64,000 bases of DNA from Burkholderiaceae bacterium. Lineage in GTDB: Bacteria; Pseudomonadota; Gammaproteobacteria; Burkholderiales; Burkholderiaceae_F. Positions 7,317-16,051 of this stretch are shown here, piece after piece (positions within the stretch are counted from its first letter, which is position 1; the number at the start of each line of letters is the position of its first letter). The stretch lies in NCBI GenBank assembly GCA_022843955.1, contig JALHMQ010000001.1:186001-250000 (forward strand), in the 5' to 3' direction. The position numbers were made by a program, and so were the translations under genes. The notes below the pieces were generated by a model. It made no database searches and had not been told where the DNA came from. It saw only the letters and a list, made by a program, of their open reading frames with translations.

Positions 7317-8447
7317 CTAGGCCTGCCTCGGCCAGCCCGCTGACGCGGCGACCGCGACATGGCTGTCGAGCACGGCCGCTGCAAGCAGCTCCGCGTTGGC
7401 GTGCCACGAGTGGATGGCGAGTCGGGCTTGTGCGCGCCGGTTGAGGTCGTTACGCAGGTGGGGATTGCTGGCCGCCTCCTTGAGTGCCGCAACCAGCGAG
7501 TCGACGTCATGGGGATCGAAGTACAGGGCGGCATCGCCACACACCTCGGGAATCGAGGCGGCACGCGCGGCCAGCACCGGGCAGCCATTGCCCATGGCTT
7601 CGACCGCCGGCAGACCGAATCCTTCATAGAGCGACGGCAACACCAGCCAGGCGGCGTGTCGATACAGGTGGCCGAGTTCGGCGTCACTGACGAAGCCGAG
7701 CAGACGCACCAGGTCGGCCGGAACCTGCGCCCCGCGGAACACGCGCGTGTCGCGCGCGCCGGCGATCGCGATCGGCCAGCGGTAGCCGCCCAGGCGCTGC
7801 AGTGCCTGGCCGAGCAGGTGGAAGTTCTTGTTCGGTTTCATGCTGCCCACGGCGAGCACGTACTCGCCCGACGCCAGGCCGTACTTCACCAGCGTGGCTT
7901 GGTCATCGCCGCGCGCCTTCGCATGCTCCCAGCCTTCGCGCCCGACCACGATGTGCCGGTCGATGCCAAAGTGGTGCGCGATCTCGCCGCGCGAGAATGT
8001 CGACACAGTCATGAGCACCGCCGTGCGATGCCGCAGCACATGGATCAGCGCGCGATGCAACGCCCGGTAGGCCCATGAGAAGGTCTCGGGCGATACCGCC
8101 ACCGTGGCGTCGTGCAGCGTGATGAGCTGCCGGCGCTTGATGATCGGTCCTGAGTAGTTGAAGTTGACGAGAAAGGCGTCTCGAGCGAACCAGGCGAGCG
8201 ACATCTGTTCCCACAAATGACCGCTCAGGTGGGCGAGCGTCTTCGTTTCGATCTGCTGGAGCGGCAGCGGCGGGGCGCCGGCGGGCACCGCAAGCTGCGC
8301 GTGCACGCGACTGCGCAAGTCGGCGCGTCGAACAAGCAGCGCGTCGAACGCCATCAACGTCTCGCGCGCGTAGCGCTGGACGCCGGTCTGCACTTGCGTG
8401 AGGAAGCGGCCGTTGAAGACGATGCGCAATGGTTCGGCGTTGCGCAT
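7317..8447 (-). CDS. GT4-family glycosyltransferase (mannosyltransferase-like)
   Basis: GT-B glycosyltransferase of 376 residues. It starts RIVFNGRFLTQVQTGVQRYA, typical of WbpY/MtfB-like mannosyltransferases. It has TLHDATV and VSTFSRGEIA, and a complete EX7E motif in LYEGFGLPAVEAMGNG. The start ATG 8447 shares one base with the stop of the upstream sugar transferase (TGATG), implying translational coupling; a TTG at 8450 is also in frame but less likely. It works after the priming transferase in building the exopolysaccharide unit. Sugar donor unknown. Confidence 0.9.
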   Translation of the reverse strand: MRNAEPLRIVFNGRFLTQVQTGVQRYARETLMAFDALLVRRADLRSRVHAQLAVPAGAPPLPLQQIETKTLAHLSGHLWEQMSLAWFARDAFLVNFNYSGPIIKRRQLITLHDATVAVSPETFSWAYRALHRALIHVLRHRTAVLMTVSTFSRGEIAHHFGIDRHIVVGREGWEHAKARGDDQATLVKYGLASGEYVLAVGSMKPNKNFHLLGQALQRLGGYRWPIAIAGARDTRVFRGAQVPADLVRLLGFVSDAELGHLYRHAAWLVLPSLYEGFGLPAVEAMGNGCPVLAARAASIPEVCGDAALYFDPHDVDSLVAALKEAASNPHLRNDLNRRAQARLAIHSWHANAELLAAAVLDSHVAVAASAGWPRQA

Positions 8448-9088
8448 CAATGGGCACCCTCGCGCATGATGACAACCTTGATCGTGCGCAGCAGGATCAT
8501 CGCGTCGAGCCAGACCGAACGGTGCTCAACGTAACGGCGATCGAGCTCCACCCGCCGTTCGTACGTCGTGTTGTTGCGCCCACTGACCTGCCAGAGGCCG
8601 GTCACGCCCGGCTTGACGCTCAGGTAATGCCGCTTGAAGGCGCCGTAGCGCTGCAGTTCCTGCACGACGATCGGCCGCGGCCCGACGAAGTTCATCTCGC
8701 CGCGCCAGATGTTCACCAACTGCGGCAATTCGTCCAGGCTCGTATGGCGCAGCACGCGCCCGATGCGGGTGATGCGCGGATCGTTCCGCAGCTTCTGGTC
8801 GCGGTCCCACTCGAGCTGCAGCGCGGGATCAGCGAGCAACACGCGACCAAGCACCTCGTCGGCATTGCGCAACATCGTGCGGAACTTGTAGCAGCGGAAC
8901 AGACGTCCGTTGCGTCCCACACGGTAGTGCGCGAACAGGATCGGGAGACCGTCCTCGCGCCAGATCAGCATGGCGATGATGCCGATCACCGGCGACAGAA
9001 GAATCATCAGCAGCAACGCGCAGGCGCGATTGAGTACGTCGTACAGCGGTGCGCGCTGCACCGGCGCATAGGTGGCGATCGTGATCAT
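8447..9088 (-). CDS. undecaprenyl-phosphate sugar phosphotransferase (priming)
   Basis: Bacterial sugar transferase of the WcaJ/ExoY/PssY type, 213 residues. It transfers a hexose-1-phosphate to undecaprenyl phosphate, the first step of exopolysaccharide assembly at the inner membrane. One hydrophobic segment (about residues 17-40) precedes the catalytic domain, with YKFRTM, the DELPQLVNIWRGEMNFVGPRP motif in its normal place, and KPGVTGLWQVSGR. It lacks the large N-terminal membrane domain of full WcaJ, so it is the short ExoY-like form. ATG 9088 is chosen (GGGA about 7 nt upstream); the 42-residue extension above it has no hydrophobic or conserved feature. First gene of the three-gene minus-strand unit. 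Confidence 0.92.
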   Translation of the reverse strand: MITIATYAPVQRAPLYDVLNRACALLLMILLSPVIGIIAMLIWREDGLPILFAHYRVGRNGRLFRCYKFRTMLRNADEVLGRVLLADPALQLEWDRDQKLRNDPRITRIGRVLRHTSLDELPQLVNIWRGEMNFVGPRPIVVQELQRYGAFKRHYLSVKPGVTGLWQVSGRNNTTYERRVELDRRYVEHRSVWLDAMILLRTIKVVIMREGAH

Positions 9089-9637
9089 TCGTGTCCCGGG
9101 ATGCTGGCGAGCGTCTCTCGCGTCGCAGTCGCTTGGGCAAGTGCCATGCGATTGCGCGCCGCTCGCCACGGGCATGCAGCCGAAACCAGGAACGAGCGCT
9201 TGGGCCGCGCTCAAGGCACGTCATATCAATGGCTTGCGAGTGGGCGTCGACTCAGCCGATGAACCGGCGCTGAGCGGCCGTCGCGCGCTGAATGCCGCAG
9301 CGCAGGAATGACGCGACCGGTGCGGTCATGTTTGCCGTGAGCAGCGGCAACATTTCCCATGTCTGCTCAAGGTGCAAGCAGATCGAGCGGCGAGCCTGCT
9401 TTCACGCTGGACGTTGACGTGAAAGGGAACGTTCGTCTTTCTCATCCGATCGGACCGCGCTCCTTGGCCCGCTTGCGCGAAGAGAGAGCGCGCAGTTTTG
9501 CCCAGAATGCCGCAAGGTTTTCTGCATGTTCAACAAACGACAAGAACATCGTGCAGTTAATCCTTCAAACCAGCCGGCGATGCGCTTGACATGTGTTGAG
9601 TGGTGAACGTCTCCGGCGCAAGCGGTGAGGACATCAC
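9089..9637. other. 549-bp divergent intergenic region of the polysaccharide locus
   Basis: Divergent promoter region between the priming transferase (minus) and the beta-helix lipoprotein (plus). It holds a perfect inverted repeat (9400-9426), a leaderless-looking AT-richer stretch near 9520-9600 and no convincing gene. I found no sigma-54 element with correct GG-N10-GC spacing. Confidence 0.6.
9400..9426. promoter_or_regulatory. inverted repeat CTTTCACG-N11-CGTGAAAG
   Basis: Perfect 8-bp arms at 9400-9407 and 9419-9426, spaced 11 nt, in the region between divergent exopolysaccharide genes. Arm length and spacing suit a dimeric repressor or activator, but no matching second copy was found in the window. 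Confidence 0.45.
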
Positions 9638-11263
9638 ATGCGCGGCAAGGCTTCACACCACTCCCTTTTCACACTGTCCGGCTTGGCCGTCGCGGTTTCG
9701 ATCGCGGTTGGCGCATGCGGTGGCAGCGGCTCCGATGACGTCACGGTCGACGCGCCGGTGGCCACGGCGCCGCCTTCAGGCATCCCGGCGCCCGCGCCGT
9801 CACCCGACCCTGCGCCAGCGCCAGCACCGACCCCGGCACCAGCACCTGGCGACGCACCGGTGCCAGCACCCGCGCCCGGCACGGACTCGCCCCAGGTAGG
9901 CGCTGCCGCCCATGCCTGTTCCATCCTTCCGGCCATGCCGGGCAAGCCGGCCAACGTGCTCAACGTCACCTCCTTCGGTGCGCGTGGTGACGACGGCAAT
10001 GACGACACTGTCGCGATCCAGCGCGCGATCAGTGCGGCGCAACCCGGACAGTGGGTCGTGTTCCCTGCCGGGCGCTACATCCACAACAAGAGCATCCGCG
10101 TCAACAAGCCGGGCGTGGTGTTGTGGAGCGAAGGGGCTACGTTGCATGGAACCAACCCGCTTGACCAAGCGGTCTGGCTGGAGGCCGACGGCGCCAGTGT
10201 CTACAACTTCACCATGACTGCGGTCACCGACATCCGCCGCACCGCGCCATGGGAGTCGCGCATCGCGGTGTTCGGCGGGGCCAACCCGCGCAAGCTGCTG
10301 CGCAACAACGTGATCCGCAACAATCGCGTGGTCTGGGGTGGCGAGCCGGGCACGCCGATGGCGAACGCCTCATCGTCGGCCGGCATCTTCATCTACAACG
10401 CGACCAACTTCCTGGTGGCACAAAACACGGTGGCGCGCTCGCTCGCCGATGCGATTCACATCACGGCCGGATCGCACAACGGACGCGTGCTGCGCAACAC
10501 CGTGAAGGAGCCGGGTGATGACCTCATCGCGATGGTCTCTTACGTCGGCAGTTCGAGCATGAGCGCCAGCCAGCTCAACGCCGAGTTCAGCGCGCGTCGC
10601 GGGCGCGAGCTGGTGCGCAACGTTCTGGTCGCCAACAACGACACTTCGGGCAACTACTGGGGCCGAGGCATCACCGTGGTGGGTGGGGAATCGATCACGA
10701 TCGAGAACAACAGGATCAACCGCACCAACCACGCCGCCGGCATCTATCTGGCGCGCGAGCTGTCGTACCTGACGTTCGGGGTGCGTGATGTATTGATCCG
10801 CAACAACGTGATCGCGGACGTGCAGACGCTGGGGCCGACCTACACGCCCACCGGGTTCCGCTTCAGCACGACCGGCCACGGCGGCGTCGAGATCTACTCG
10901 CACATGTTCAACGACGAGCGCAACTACCCGGCACTGGTCGATGGCCTGGCGGTGGAGAACATCCGATTCGAGAGCAACACCCTCGATCGGATCAAGCCGG
11001 ATGGCGTTCGCATCGGCAACGGCACGGGACGCTCGCTCTCGTACGGCGGCCGCGCGGCCACGGGCGGGCGCGTCGGCGACATTGCCCTCATCAACACGCG
11101 CATCAGCAATGTCGGTGGCAACCCGATGAACATCCTGTCGCGACCCACCAGCAGCAGCAACGTGGTGTGCACCGGGACGACATTCAATGGCGCCAGCTAC
11201 ACCAATGCGCAGTGCAGCGGTCCGTTGCCCACCGTGAGCGGGGCGGAAGTCACCTGCGGCTGA
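9638..11263 (+). CDS. parallel beta-helix (pectate lyase-like) lipoprotein
   Basis: Secreted lipoprotein of 541 residues. The signal ends in a lipobox (AVGAC, Cys 27), then a linker of about 60 residues rich in Pro-Ala repeats, then a right-handed beta-helix. The domain opens with VTSFGARGDDGNDDTVAIQ, the start of the pectate-lyase-3 / glycosyl hydrolase 28-like fold. It continues with repeated RNN-V-I-NN rungs (LLRNNVIRNNRV, VLIRNNVIADV). It is the only plus-strand gene inside the exopolysaccharide cluster, so a polysaccharide lyase, epimerase or hydrolase acting on the exported polymer is likely. The substrate and catalytic residues cannot be named. Confidence 0.85.
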   Translation: MRGKASHHSLFTLSGLAVAVSIAVGACGGSGSDDVTVDAPVATAPPSGIPAPAPSPDPAPAPAPTPAPAPGDAPVPAPAPGTDSPQVGAAAHACSILPAMPGKPANVLNVTSFGARGDDGNDDTVAIQRAISAAQPGQWVVFPAGRYIHNKSIRVNKPGVVLWSEGATLHGTNPLDQAVWLEADGASVYNFTMTAVTDIRRTAPWESRIAVFGGANPRKLLRNNVIRNNRVVWGGEPGTPMANASSSAGIFIYNATNFLVAQNTVARSLADAIHITAGSHNGRVLRNTVKEPGDDLIAMVSYVGSSSMSASQLNAEFSARRGRELVRNVLVANNDTSGNYWGRGITVVGGESITIENNRINRTNHAAGIYLARELSYLTFGVRDVLIRNNVIADVQTLGPTYTPTGFRFSTTGHGGVEIYSHMFNDERNYPALVDGLAVENIRFESNTLDRIKPDGVRIGNGTGRSLSYGGRAATGGRVGDIALINTRISNVGGNPMNILSRPTSSSNVVCTGTTFNGASYTNAQCSGPLPTVSGAEVTCG

Positions 11264-11279
11264 CGCAGCGGGCACGGTG

Positions 11280-11312
11280 GGCGGCAGGCGGGGCGCGGCC
11301 CTGCCTGCCGCC
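11280..11312. terminator. hairpin between convergent genes
   Basis: Perfect 10-bp stem GGCGGCAGGC (11280-11289) / GCCTGCCGCC (11303-11312) with a 13-nt loop, in the 54-nt gap between the convergent beta-helix gene and ATP-grasp gene. No T-tract follows on either side, so it is at best a weak or Rho-assisted terminator. Confidence 0.55.
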
Positions 11313-11317
11313 GGTCC

Positions 11318-12280
11318 TCACTCGCCCTTGCGCGCAGCGGGCCAGAAAGCGCCGATGTGCAGTGAGTACTCGTAAGGAATGAACCGCTCGAAGCCAGCGC
11401 CCGGGTAGTTGGTCAGCTCGCCGACATACAGGCGACCATCGACGATGTAATAGTCGATGCGAAGGAACTCGAACGGTCGCGCCAGCGTCTCGGCCGTTTC
11501 GATCATCTGCTCCAGGCACGCCGGACGAGGATCGTCGTCGTGCTTGTGCAGTGTCCAGCGCGCCGGCAGCGGCTGCCACTGGGCGTCGTAGATATTGCGC
11601 GTGTGGTGCGCAAAGCGCCCACGGTCCACCTGCAGGAAGCGCACCTTGCCGCCGATCACGTACGCCTTGTAGTCGGCTGGCAGGCCACCGGTTTCCGTGC
11701 GCAGCATCGTTTCGGCCATCACGCGACGCGGCAGTCCCCGATAGCACCATTCGCGATGCAGCTGGCTGTAGTCGCGCCGGATCCAGTGGCGCATGATGGC
11801 GCGCAACTCGTCCTCGTCGATGTCGTCTTGTTCGCCGACGAAATGCACCAGTCCGCTCGCGGCGGTGGGCTTCAGGACGAACGGCCTCGGCAGGCTCGCC
11901 AGGGGCACGTCGTCGGCGCTGTCCCAAACGCCCAGGAGCGGCACCAGCAGGTGCGAGCCGACCTGGCGCGCGATGAACTCGCGTGAGTGCACCTTGTCGG
12001 CGGAGACCCGCAGTACCGGGTCGCGGCAGCGGAGGATGTACGCATGGATGTGCTCATTGAAGCTGCGCGGGTTCCGGTAGCTGGGCCAGACCCCGAAGAA
12101 GGCGCGGTAGCCCAGGCGCAGGTACAGACTGTCGGGGAATGGCTGCAGCAGCTTGCGCGCGACGCTGACCGGCAACTGTCGCCAGTCGCGCTCGGACCAT
12201 CGTCGGCGCCAGGCCTTGAGGGTGCCCAGCATGGGACGCCGGTCGGCGGTCTCAGCTGAAGCGTTCGACAGTGCTTGCAT
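11318..12280 (-). CDS. TupA-like ATP-grasp protein
   Basis: ATP-grasp-fold enzyme of 320 residues resembling the TupA family found in polysaccharide loci. It forms an amide or ester bond at the cost of ATP, probably decorating the polysaccharide with an amino acid or similar group. Visible are RNPRSFNEH near the N-terminus, the substrate/ATP loop RPFVLKPTAASGLVHFV, DYKAYVIGGKVRFLQVDRGR and the metal-binding C-terminal FLRIDYYIVDGRLYVGELTNYPGAGFE read as two parts. The start is uncertain: ATG 12280 overlaps the polymerase gene by 29 bp, while ATG 12232 would begin 19 nt after that gene. Last gene of the minus-strand unit that starts at wza. Confidence 0.85.
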   Translation of the reverse strand: MQALSNASAETADRRPMLGTLKAWRRRWSERDWRQLPVSVARKLLQPFPDSLYLRLGYRAFFGVWPSYRNPRSFNEHIHAYILRCRDPVLRVSADKVHSREFIARQVGSHLLVPLLGVWDSADDVPLASLPRPFVLKPTAASGLVHFVGEQDDIDEDELRAIMRHWIRRDYSQLHREWCYRGLPRRVMAETMLRTETGGLPADYKAYVIGGKVRFLQVDRGRFAHHTRNIYDAQWQPLPARWTLHKHDDDPRPACLEQMIETAETLARPFEFLRIDYYIVDGRLYVGELTNYPGAGFERFIPYEYSLHIGAFWPAARKGE

Positions 12281-13610
12281 GGTGGCCCATCTTGGCAGGG
12301 GATTTGCGCTGCGACGCCTGGCGGGCACGCTGCGGCAGGGTCATGAGAACGCCGGCCACGAGCAGGCTGGCGACGATCGGAACGAAGCGCGACGCAGCGA
12401 AGTAGTTGAAGCGCAGCAGTTCCAGCATGAACAGGAAGCAGAACGGATAAAAGAACAGGCCCGCAAGGCGGTGCCGGTACCACGACTTCCACAGACCGCC
12501 GACCAGGGCGCCGATGCAGAAGAAGTACAGCGCGGATCCGGTGTAGCCGATATCGAACACGGTGACGAACAGACCCGTCGGATTGTTGAACTCTGCGCGA
12601 CCATGAAGCTCGAGAAACGCCTGGTAGGCGGTGCGCGGGTCGGTGCCGACCATCTCCAGCAGGATGTCACCGAGGACCGGCATCCGATACAGCCACTCCA
12701 GCACGTAACGACCCGTGTAGCCGGGCCAGTCGCGCGTTTCCTGCAGCAGGCCGATCCCGCTGTTGGTTGCCAGTGCGTAGTACGCGCTCAATCGCTCGAA
12801 GGCGAAGGTCCAGACCGAGTCGTAGTAGTCCTTGTAGAACGCCCATGAGCGGAAGTATTCGGTCGTGGTGAACGCCAGGTACAGCAGCACCGGACCGACG
12901 AAGGGAAGCATCGCCGCCAGGCGGCGCTGGTCGGCGCTGCGCAAGCGGACGAACGCGGCCGCAGTCACGCCGTAGGCGGCGGCCGCCTCGATGACAGCGA
13001 GCCGCTCCGACCACAGGACCGCGCGCATCACGGTCAGGCCGAACAGCGTGAACAGTGCCGCGGTCTCCCAGCGTGCCGGTGGCCGCACGCCGCCGTGCTG
13101 CTTGATCACGTACAGCACGATGAACGCAACGCCGCATTGGGTGAGCGTGGTGATGCCCGGCTGCGTCTCGGTCACGTCACGCAGGTTGCCGCGTTCTCCG
13201 GAGAACATGGCGACGATGACGGCGGGATTGGACAGCAGCGGTCCGAACCAGAGCGCGTAGGCCAGCACGGCGGCGCCGAACAGGGTTGCCATGTACCAGC
13301 CGGGCACATCGACGCGCAGCGGCGTGATGCGACGTGGGTCCGCGGCCGGCGAGCGGCCGGCGCCAACGCTCGTCAGCAGTGCGCCGAGCGCCAGGATGAG
13401 CAGCAGTGCCAGACCCCACAGGTAGTCCAGGCTGGGCACATACCGACGTGGCACCCAGTTCTCGAAGTTGAAACCGAGGTAGCTCAGGTACACCGGGATC
13501 ACGACCAGCAGCAGCAGCGGCACCGGCCTGAACCACCATAGCGTGATGGTCGGATAGCGCAGCATGGGGCGCCGCATGAACGGGTTGCGTGCCGGGGACG
13601 GCGCGGTCAT
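12252..13610 (-). CDS. Wzy-like polysaccharide polymerase (multi-pass membrane protein)
   Basis: Inner-membrane protein of 452 residues with about ten to twelve hydrophobic segments and a long periplasmic loop (about 215-350). Its place between a glycosyltransferase and a flippase, and its topology, suggest the O-antigen/exopolysaccharide repeat-unit polymerase (Wzy). Sequence motifs of this family are weak, so this is a context call. ATG 13610 shares a base with the stop of the upstream GT2 gene (TGATG), indicating coupled translation; the 52-residue extension above it lies inside the GT2 gene. Confidence 0.78.
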   Translation of the reverse strand: MTAPSPARNPFMRRPMLRYPTITLWWFRPVPLLLLVVIPVYLSYLGFNFENWVPRRYVPSLDYLWGLALLLILALGALLTSVGAGRSPAADPRRITPLRVDVPGWYMATLFGAAVLAYALWFGPLLSNPAVIVAMFSGERGNLRDVTETQPGITTLTQCGVAFIVLYVIKQHGGVRPPARWETAALFTLFGLTVMRAVLWSERLAVIEAAAAYGVTAAAFVRLRSADQRRLAAMLPFVGPVLLYLAFTTTEYFRSWAFYKDYYDSVWTFAFERLSAYYALATNSGIGLLQETRDWPGYTGRYVLEWLYRMPVLGDILLEMVGTDPRTAYQAFLELHGRAEFNNPTGLFVTVFDIGYTGSALYFFCIGALVGGLWKSWYRHRLAGLFFYPFCFLFMLELLRFNYFAASRFVPIVASLLVAGVLMTLPQRARQASQRKSPAKMGHHASTVERFS

Positions 13611-14650
13611 CAGCGCACTCCTCCGAGCAGGCGCTTGACGACTGCCTTGGCCGTGCTCGATGTCGTCGTGGCCGCCATCGGTTGAAGCAGTCGCTGCGGC
13701 AAATACAGCGCCGCCGTGACCCAAGCCTTGATCAGAAACTTCTCCAGCGGCAGGTAGCCGGGCCATTCATTTAGGACCTCGCGGGTCAGGGTGCGGATGC
13801 GTGGCGCATCGTCGTCGGCGAACGGATGCTGCTCGCGGTCCAGGCGCCACGACAGCGCCCGCACGCGCAACATCCAAGGCAGCGGCAGGAACGCATCGGG
13901 CAGGTCGATACCCATCTTGGTTCGCAGCATTTGCGTGACTGCCAGGCGCCGATGCTCGGCAATCAGCAAGGCCGAACGCATCGATGAGTCGACGTTGCCG
14001 AACACGCCAAGACGCGGCGGCCGATGCAGCCGATACGAGCCCAGCGGCGTGCAGAGCGCCTTCACGCTGCCGGCAAACGGCGCGGCCATGAACGGCACGG
14101 TGTCGGCCGCGCGTCGCCACTGGTTTGCGTCCATGGGGAACATCGGCGCCACGGCGAGGCTGCGGAACAGGTTGCCGCTGGCCGGCGGCCCGGCGTAGTG
14201 GCCGAAGCGGCGGATCACCGGCGTGACGTCGCCCGCATGCATCAGGTACGGCGTCGAACCGCCTTGCGCATGTCCATCGCGATCGATCAGGCGCAACGGC
14301 CAACACACCATGGCGACCGGCTGGTCGGCACCCGGCTCGCCGCGCATTGCCTCGACACCGCGCTCGATGGCCTGCGGCTCGAGCAGATCGTCGGCGTCGA
14401 GGAACAGCGCGAAGTCGGCGTCGTTATGGCGCCACCCGGTGTTGTAGGCCGCACCCTGGCCGCCGTTTTCCTGGCGAACCGCCTGGATGCGCGGGCCGAA
14501 GCTGCGGATCACCTCCCAGGAGTTGTCGGTCGAACCGTCGTCGACCACAACCACCTTGCAGTCGCGATAGGTCTGCGCGAGCGCGCTCTCGATGGCGCCG
14601 CCCACGTACTGGCCGTAGTTGTAATTGCTGATCAGTACCGCGGCCGTCAT
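13610..14650 (-). CDS. GT2-family glycosyltransferase
   Basis: GT-A fold family 2 glycosyltransferase, 346 residues. The N-terminus has the nucleotide-sugar site ISNYNYGQYVGGAI, VVVVDDGSTDNSW, then the metal-binding LFLDADDLLEP. It likely adds one sugar to the repeat unit on the cytoplasmic face. The start ATG 14650 overlaps the stop of the flippase gene by 4 bp (ATGA), and its own stop overlaps the polymerase start. A much longer open frame upstream is antisense-like, Arg-rich sequence in the flippase gene and was rejected. Confidence 0.9.
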   Translation of the reverse strand: MTAAVLISNYNYGQYVGGAIESALAQTYRDCKVVVVDDGSTDNSWEVIRSFGPRIQAVRQENGGQGAAYNTGWRHNDADFALFLDADDLLEPQAIERGVEAMRGEPGADQPVAMVCWPLRLIDRDGHAQGGSTPYLMHAGDVTPVIRRFGHYAGPPASGNLFRSLAVAPMFPMDANQWRRAADTVPFMAAPFAGSVKALCTPLGSYRLHRPPRLGVFGNVDSSMRSALLIAEHRRLAVTQMLRTKMGIDLPDAFLPLPWMLRVRALSWRLDREQHPFADDDAPRIRTLTREVLNEWPGYLPLEKFLIKAWVTAALYLPQRLLQPMAATTTSSTAKAVVKRLLGGVR

Positions 14651-15936
14651 GCCGGTGCTCCCTTTGATGGCGAGCCGCGCCGGCGGCCCTTCAAGGCGAT
14701 CGCCGCGGCAATCCAGCTGGCCACCACGCCGATCGACAGGCCGGTCGGGCCGGCGAACGCGCCGAGCGTCGGAAAGGCGATCCACATCACGGTCAGTGCG
14801 ACCGCGCAGGCCACGCCCCACTTGATCATCAGCGCCAGCGGCTGGTTGGTCGCGGCGATCGTGATCGCGACCAGTTGATCGAGGAACAGCAGTACGCCGA
14901 ACGCGACTCCTGCGACGAGGAACGGGTACGACGCGTCGAACGCGCGGCCGAACACCACGCGCAGGGCAACGTCGCCGAAGGCGAGCACCAGCAGCAGGCC
15001 GGTGATGCCGGCGCCGGCCAGCATGGTGGCGGCGCGCCAGTGACGCCACGGCGATCCGCCGGCATTGACGGCGGCGTACAGGAATGCCGGGCCGACCGCG
15101 AAGCCGATCAGGCTGCCTACCTGCAGCCAGACGTCGACCAGTTGCATGCCGGCCGCGTACAGGCCGAAGTCATGTTCCGTGAGGTGCTCGGCGAGGAAGA
15201 TGCGATCCAGGCGCACGTACACATTGGCCAGCGCCAGACCAGCGAAAAAGCGCACGCCGAACTTGAACAAGGTGGCCGAGCGATGCGGCGTGACACGCCG
15301 CGCCATGGCCGGCAGCGTGCCGAGGTGGCTGATGCTGCGTGTCTGCAGCGACGCCGATACCACCGCCTCGGCCAGCCAGGCGAACGCGATCACCCACAAG
15401 GGCAATTGCATATACACAGCGATGAAGACGAGCGCCGCACGCGTCAGCAGCCCGGCGCCGCGCGTGATCGTCGGTGGCCGATTGTTGTTGCGCGATTGCC
15501 AGTACGCGACCGCGGTGTAGAACGGCTCGATCAGCGGCACCGATGCCAGCAGGATCAACGTGATCGCGAGCCGCTGCGGTTCGTCGATCGTCAGCAGGGC
15601 ATAGACCGCAACGCCGGTGGCAGAGATGAGCGCGCCGCCCATCCGCACCACGAACACGTTGGCGACCATGCCGCCGATGCCGCGACCCAGGCGGCACATG
15701 CGCGGCAGCAGCGGCGAGGCACTGCACACGAGCGACAGACCAAGAGCCATCTGCAGCAGCGCCAGGGCATAGGAGAAGTGACCCGAGCCCACCGGTCCGT
15801 GAGCGCGAGCGATCAAGCCGAACACGAAAAGACCGAAGACCAGCGCGAGCGCCTTGTCGGTCATCAGCCAGGCGAGATTGCGCAGCGCCGCGTTGCGTGC
15901 GTCGCCGCGTGCGGCGAGGCTGCCGACAGCGGCCAT
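14647..15936 (-). CDS. Wzx-like oligosaccharide flippase
   Basis: Inner-membrane protein of 429 residues with 12-14 predicted transmembrane helices, of the polysaccharide biosynthesis/MOP exporter superfamily. The early ALRNLAWLMTDKALALVFGLF is typical of Wzx/RfbX flippases. It would move the undecaprenyl-linked repeat unit to the periplasm for polymerisation. ATG 15936 is preferred because GGAA lies about 8 nt upstream; a GTG at 15984 (16 residues longer) has no Shine-Dalgarno. Its 3' end overlaps the GT2 start (ATGA). A 115-bp gap separates it from wzc. Confidence 0.88.
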   Translation of the reverse strand: MAAVGSLAARGDARNAALRNLAWLMTDKALALVFGLFVFGLIARAHGPVGSGHFSYALALLQMALGLSLVCSASPLLPRMCRLGRGIGGMVANVFVVRMGGALISATGVAVYALLTIDEPQRLAITLILLASVPLIEPFYTAVAYWQSRNNNRPPTITRGAGLLTRAALVFIAVYMQLPLWVIAFAWLAEAVVSASLQTRSISHLGTLPAMARRVTPHRSATLFKFGVRFFAGLALANVYVRLDRIFLAEHLTEHDFGLYAAGMQLVDVWLQVGSLIGFAVGPAFLYAAVNAGGSPWRHWRAATMLAGAGITGLLLVLAFGDVALRVVFGRAFDASYPFLVAGVAFGVLLFLDQLVAITIAATNQPLALMIKWGVACAVALTVMWIAFPTLGAFAGPTGLSIGVVASWIAAAIALKGRRRGSPSKGAPA

Positions 15937-16051
15937 CAGACGCTTCCGCTGCGCGGGCTGGAGGTCTTGACCGCGCGATCGCACGATGGGGGCGAGCCGT
16001 CAGCCATCCGACGGCGGATGCAGTCGGCACCAAGACGTCGACATGGCGGCA

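Noticed and set aside
9781-9890. Repeated GCGCCAGCACC-like units that look like a tandem repeat
   Set aside because: They encode the Pro-Ala linker of the lipoprotein; low-complexity coding sequence, not an independent repeat.
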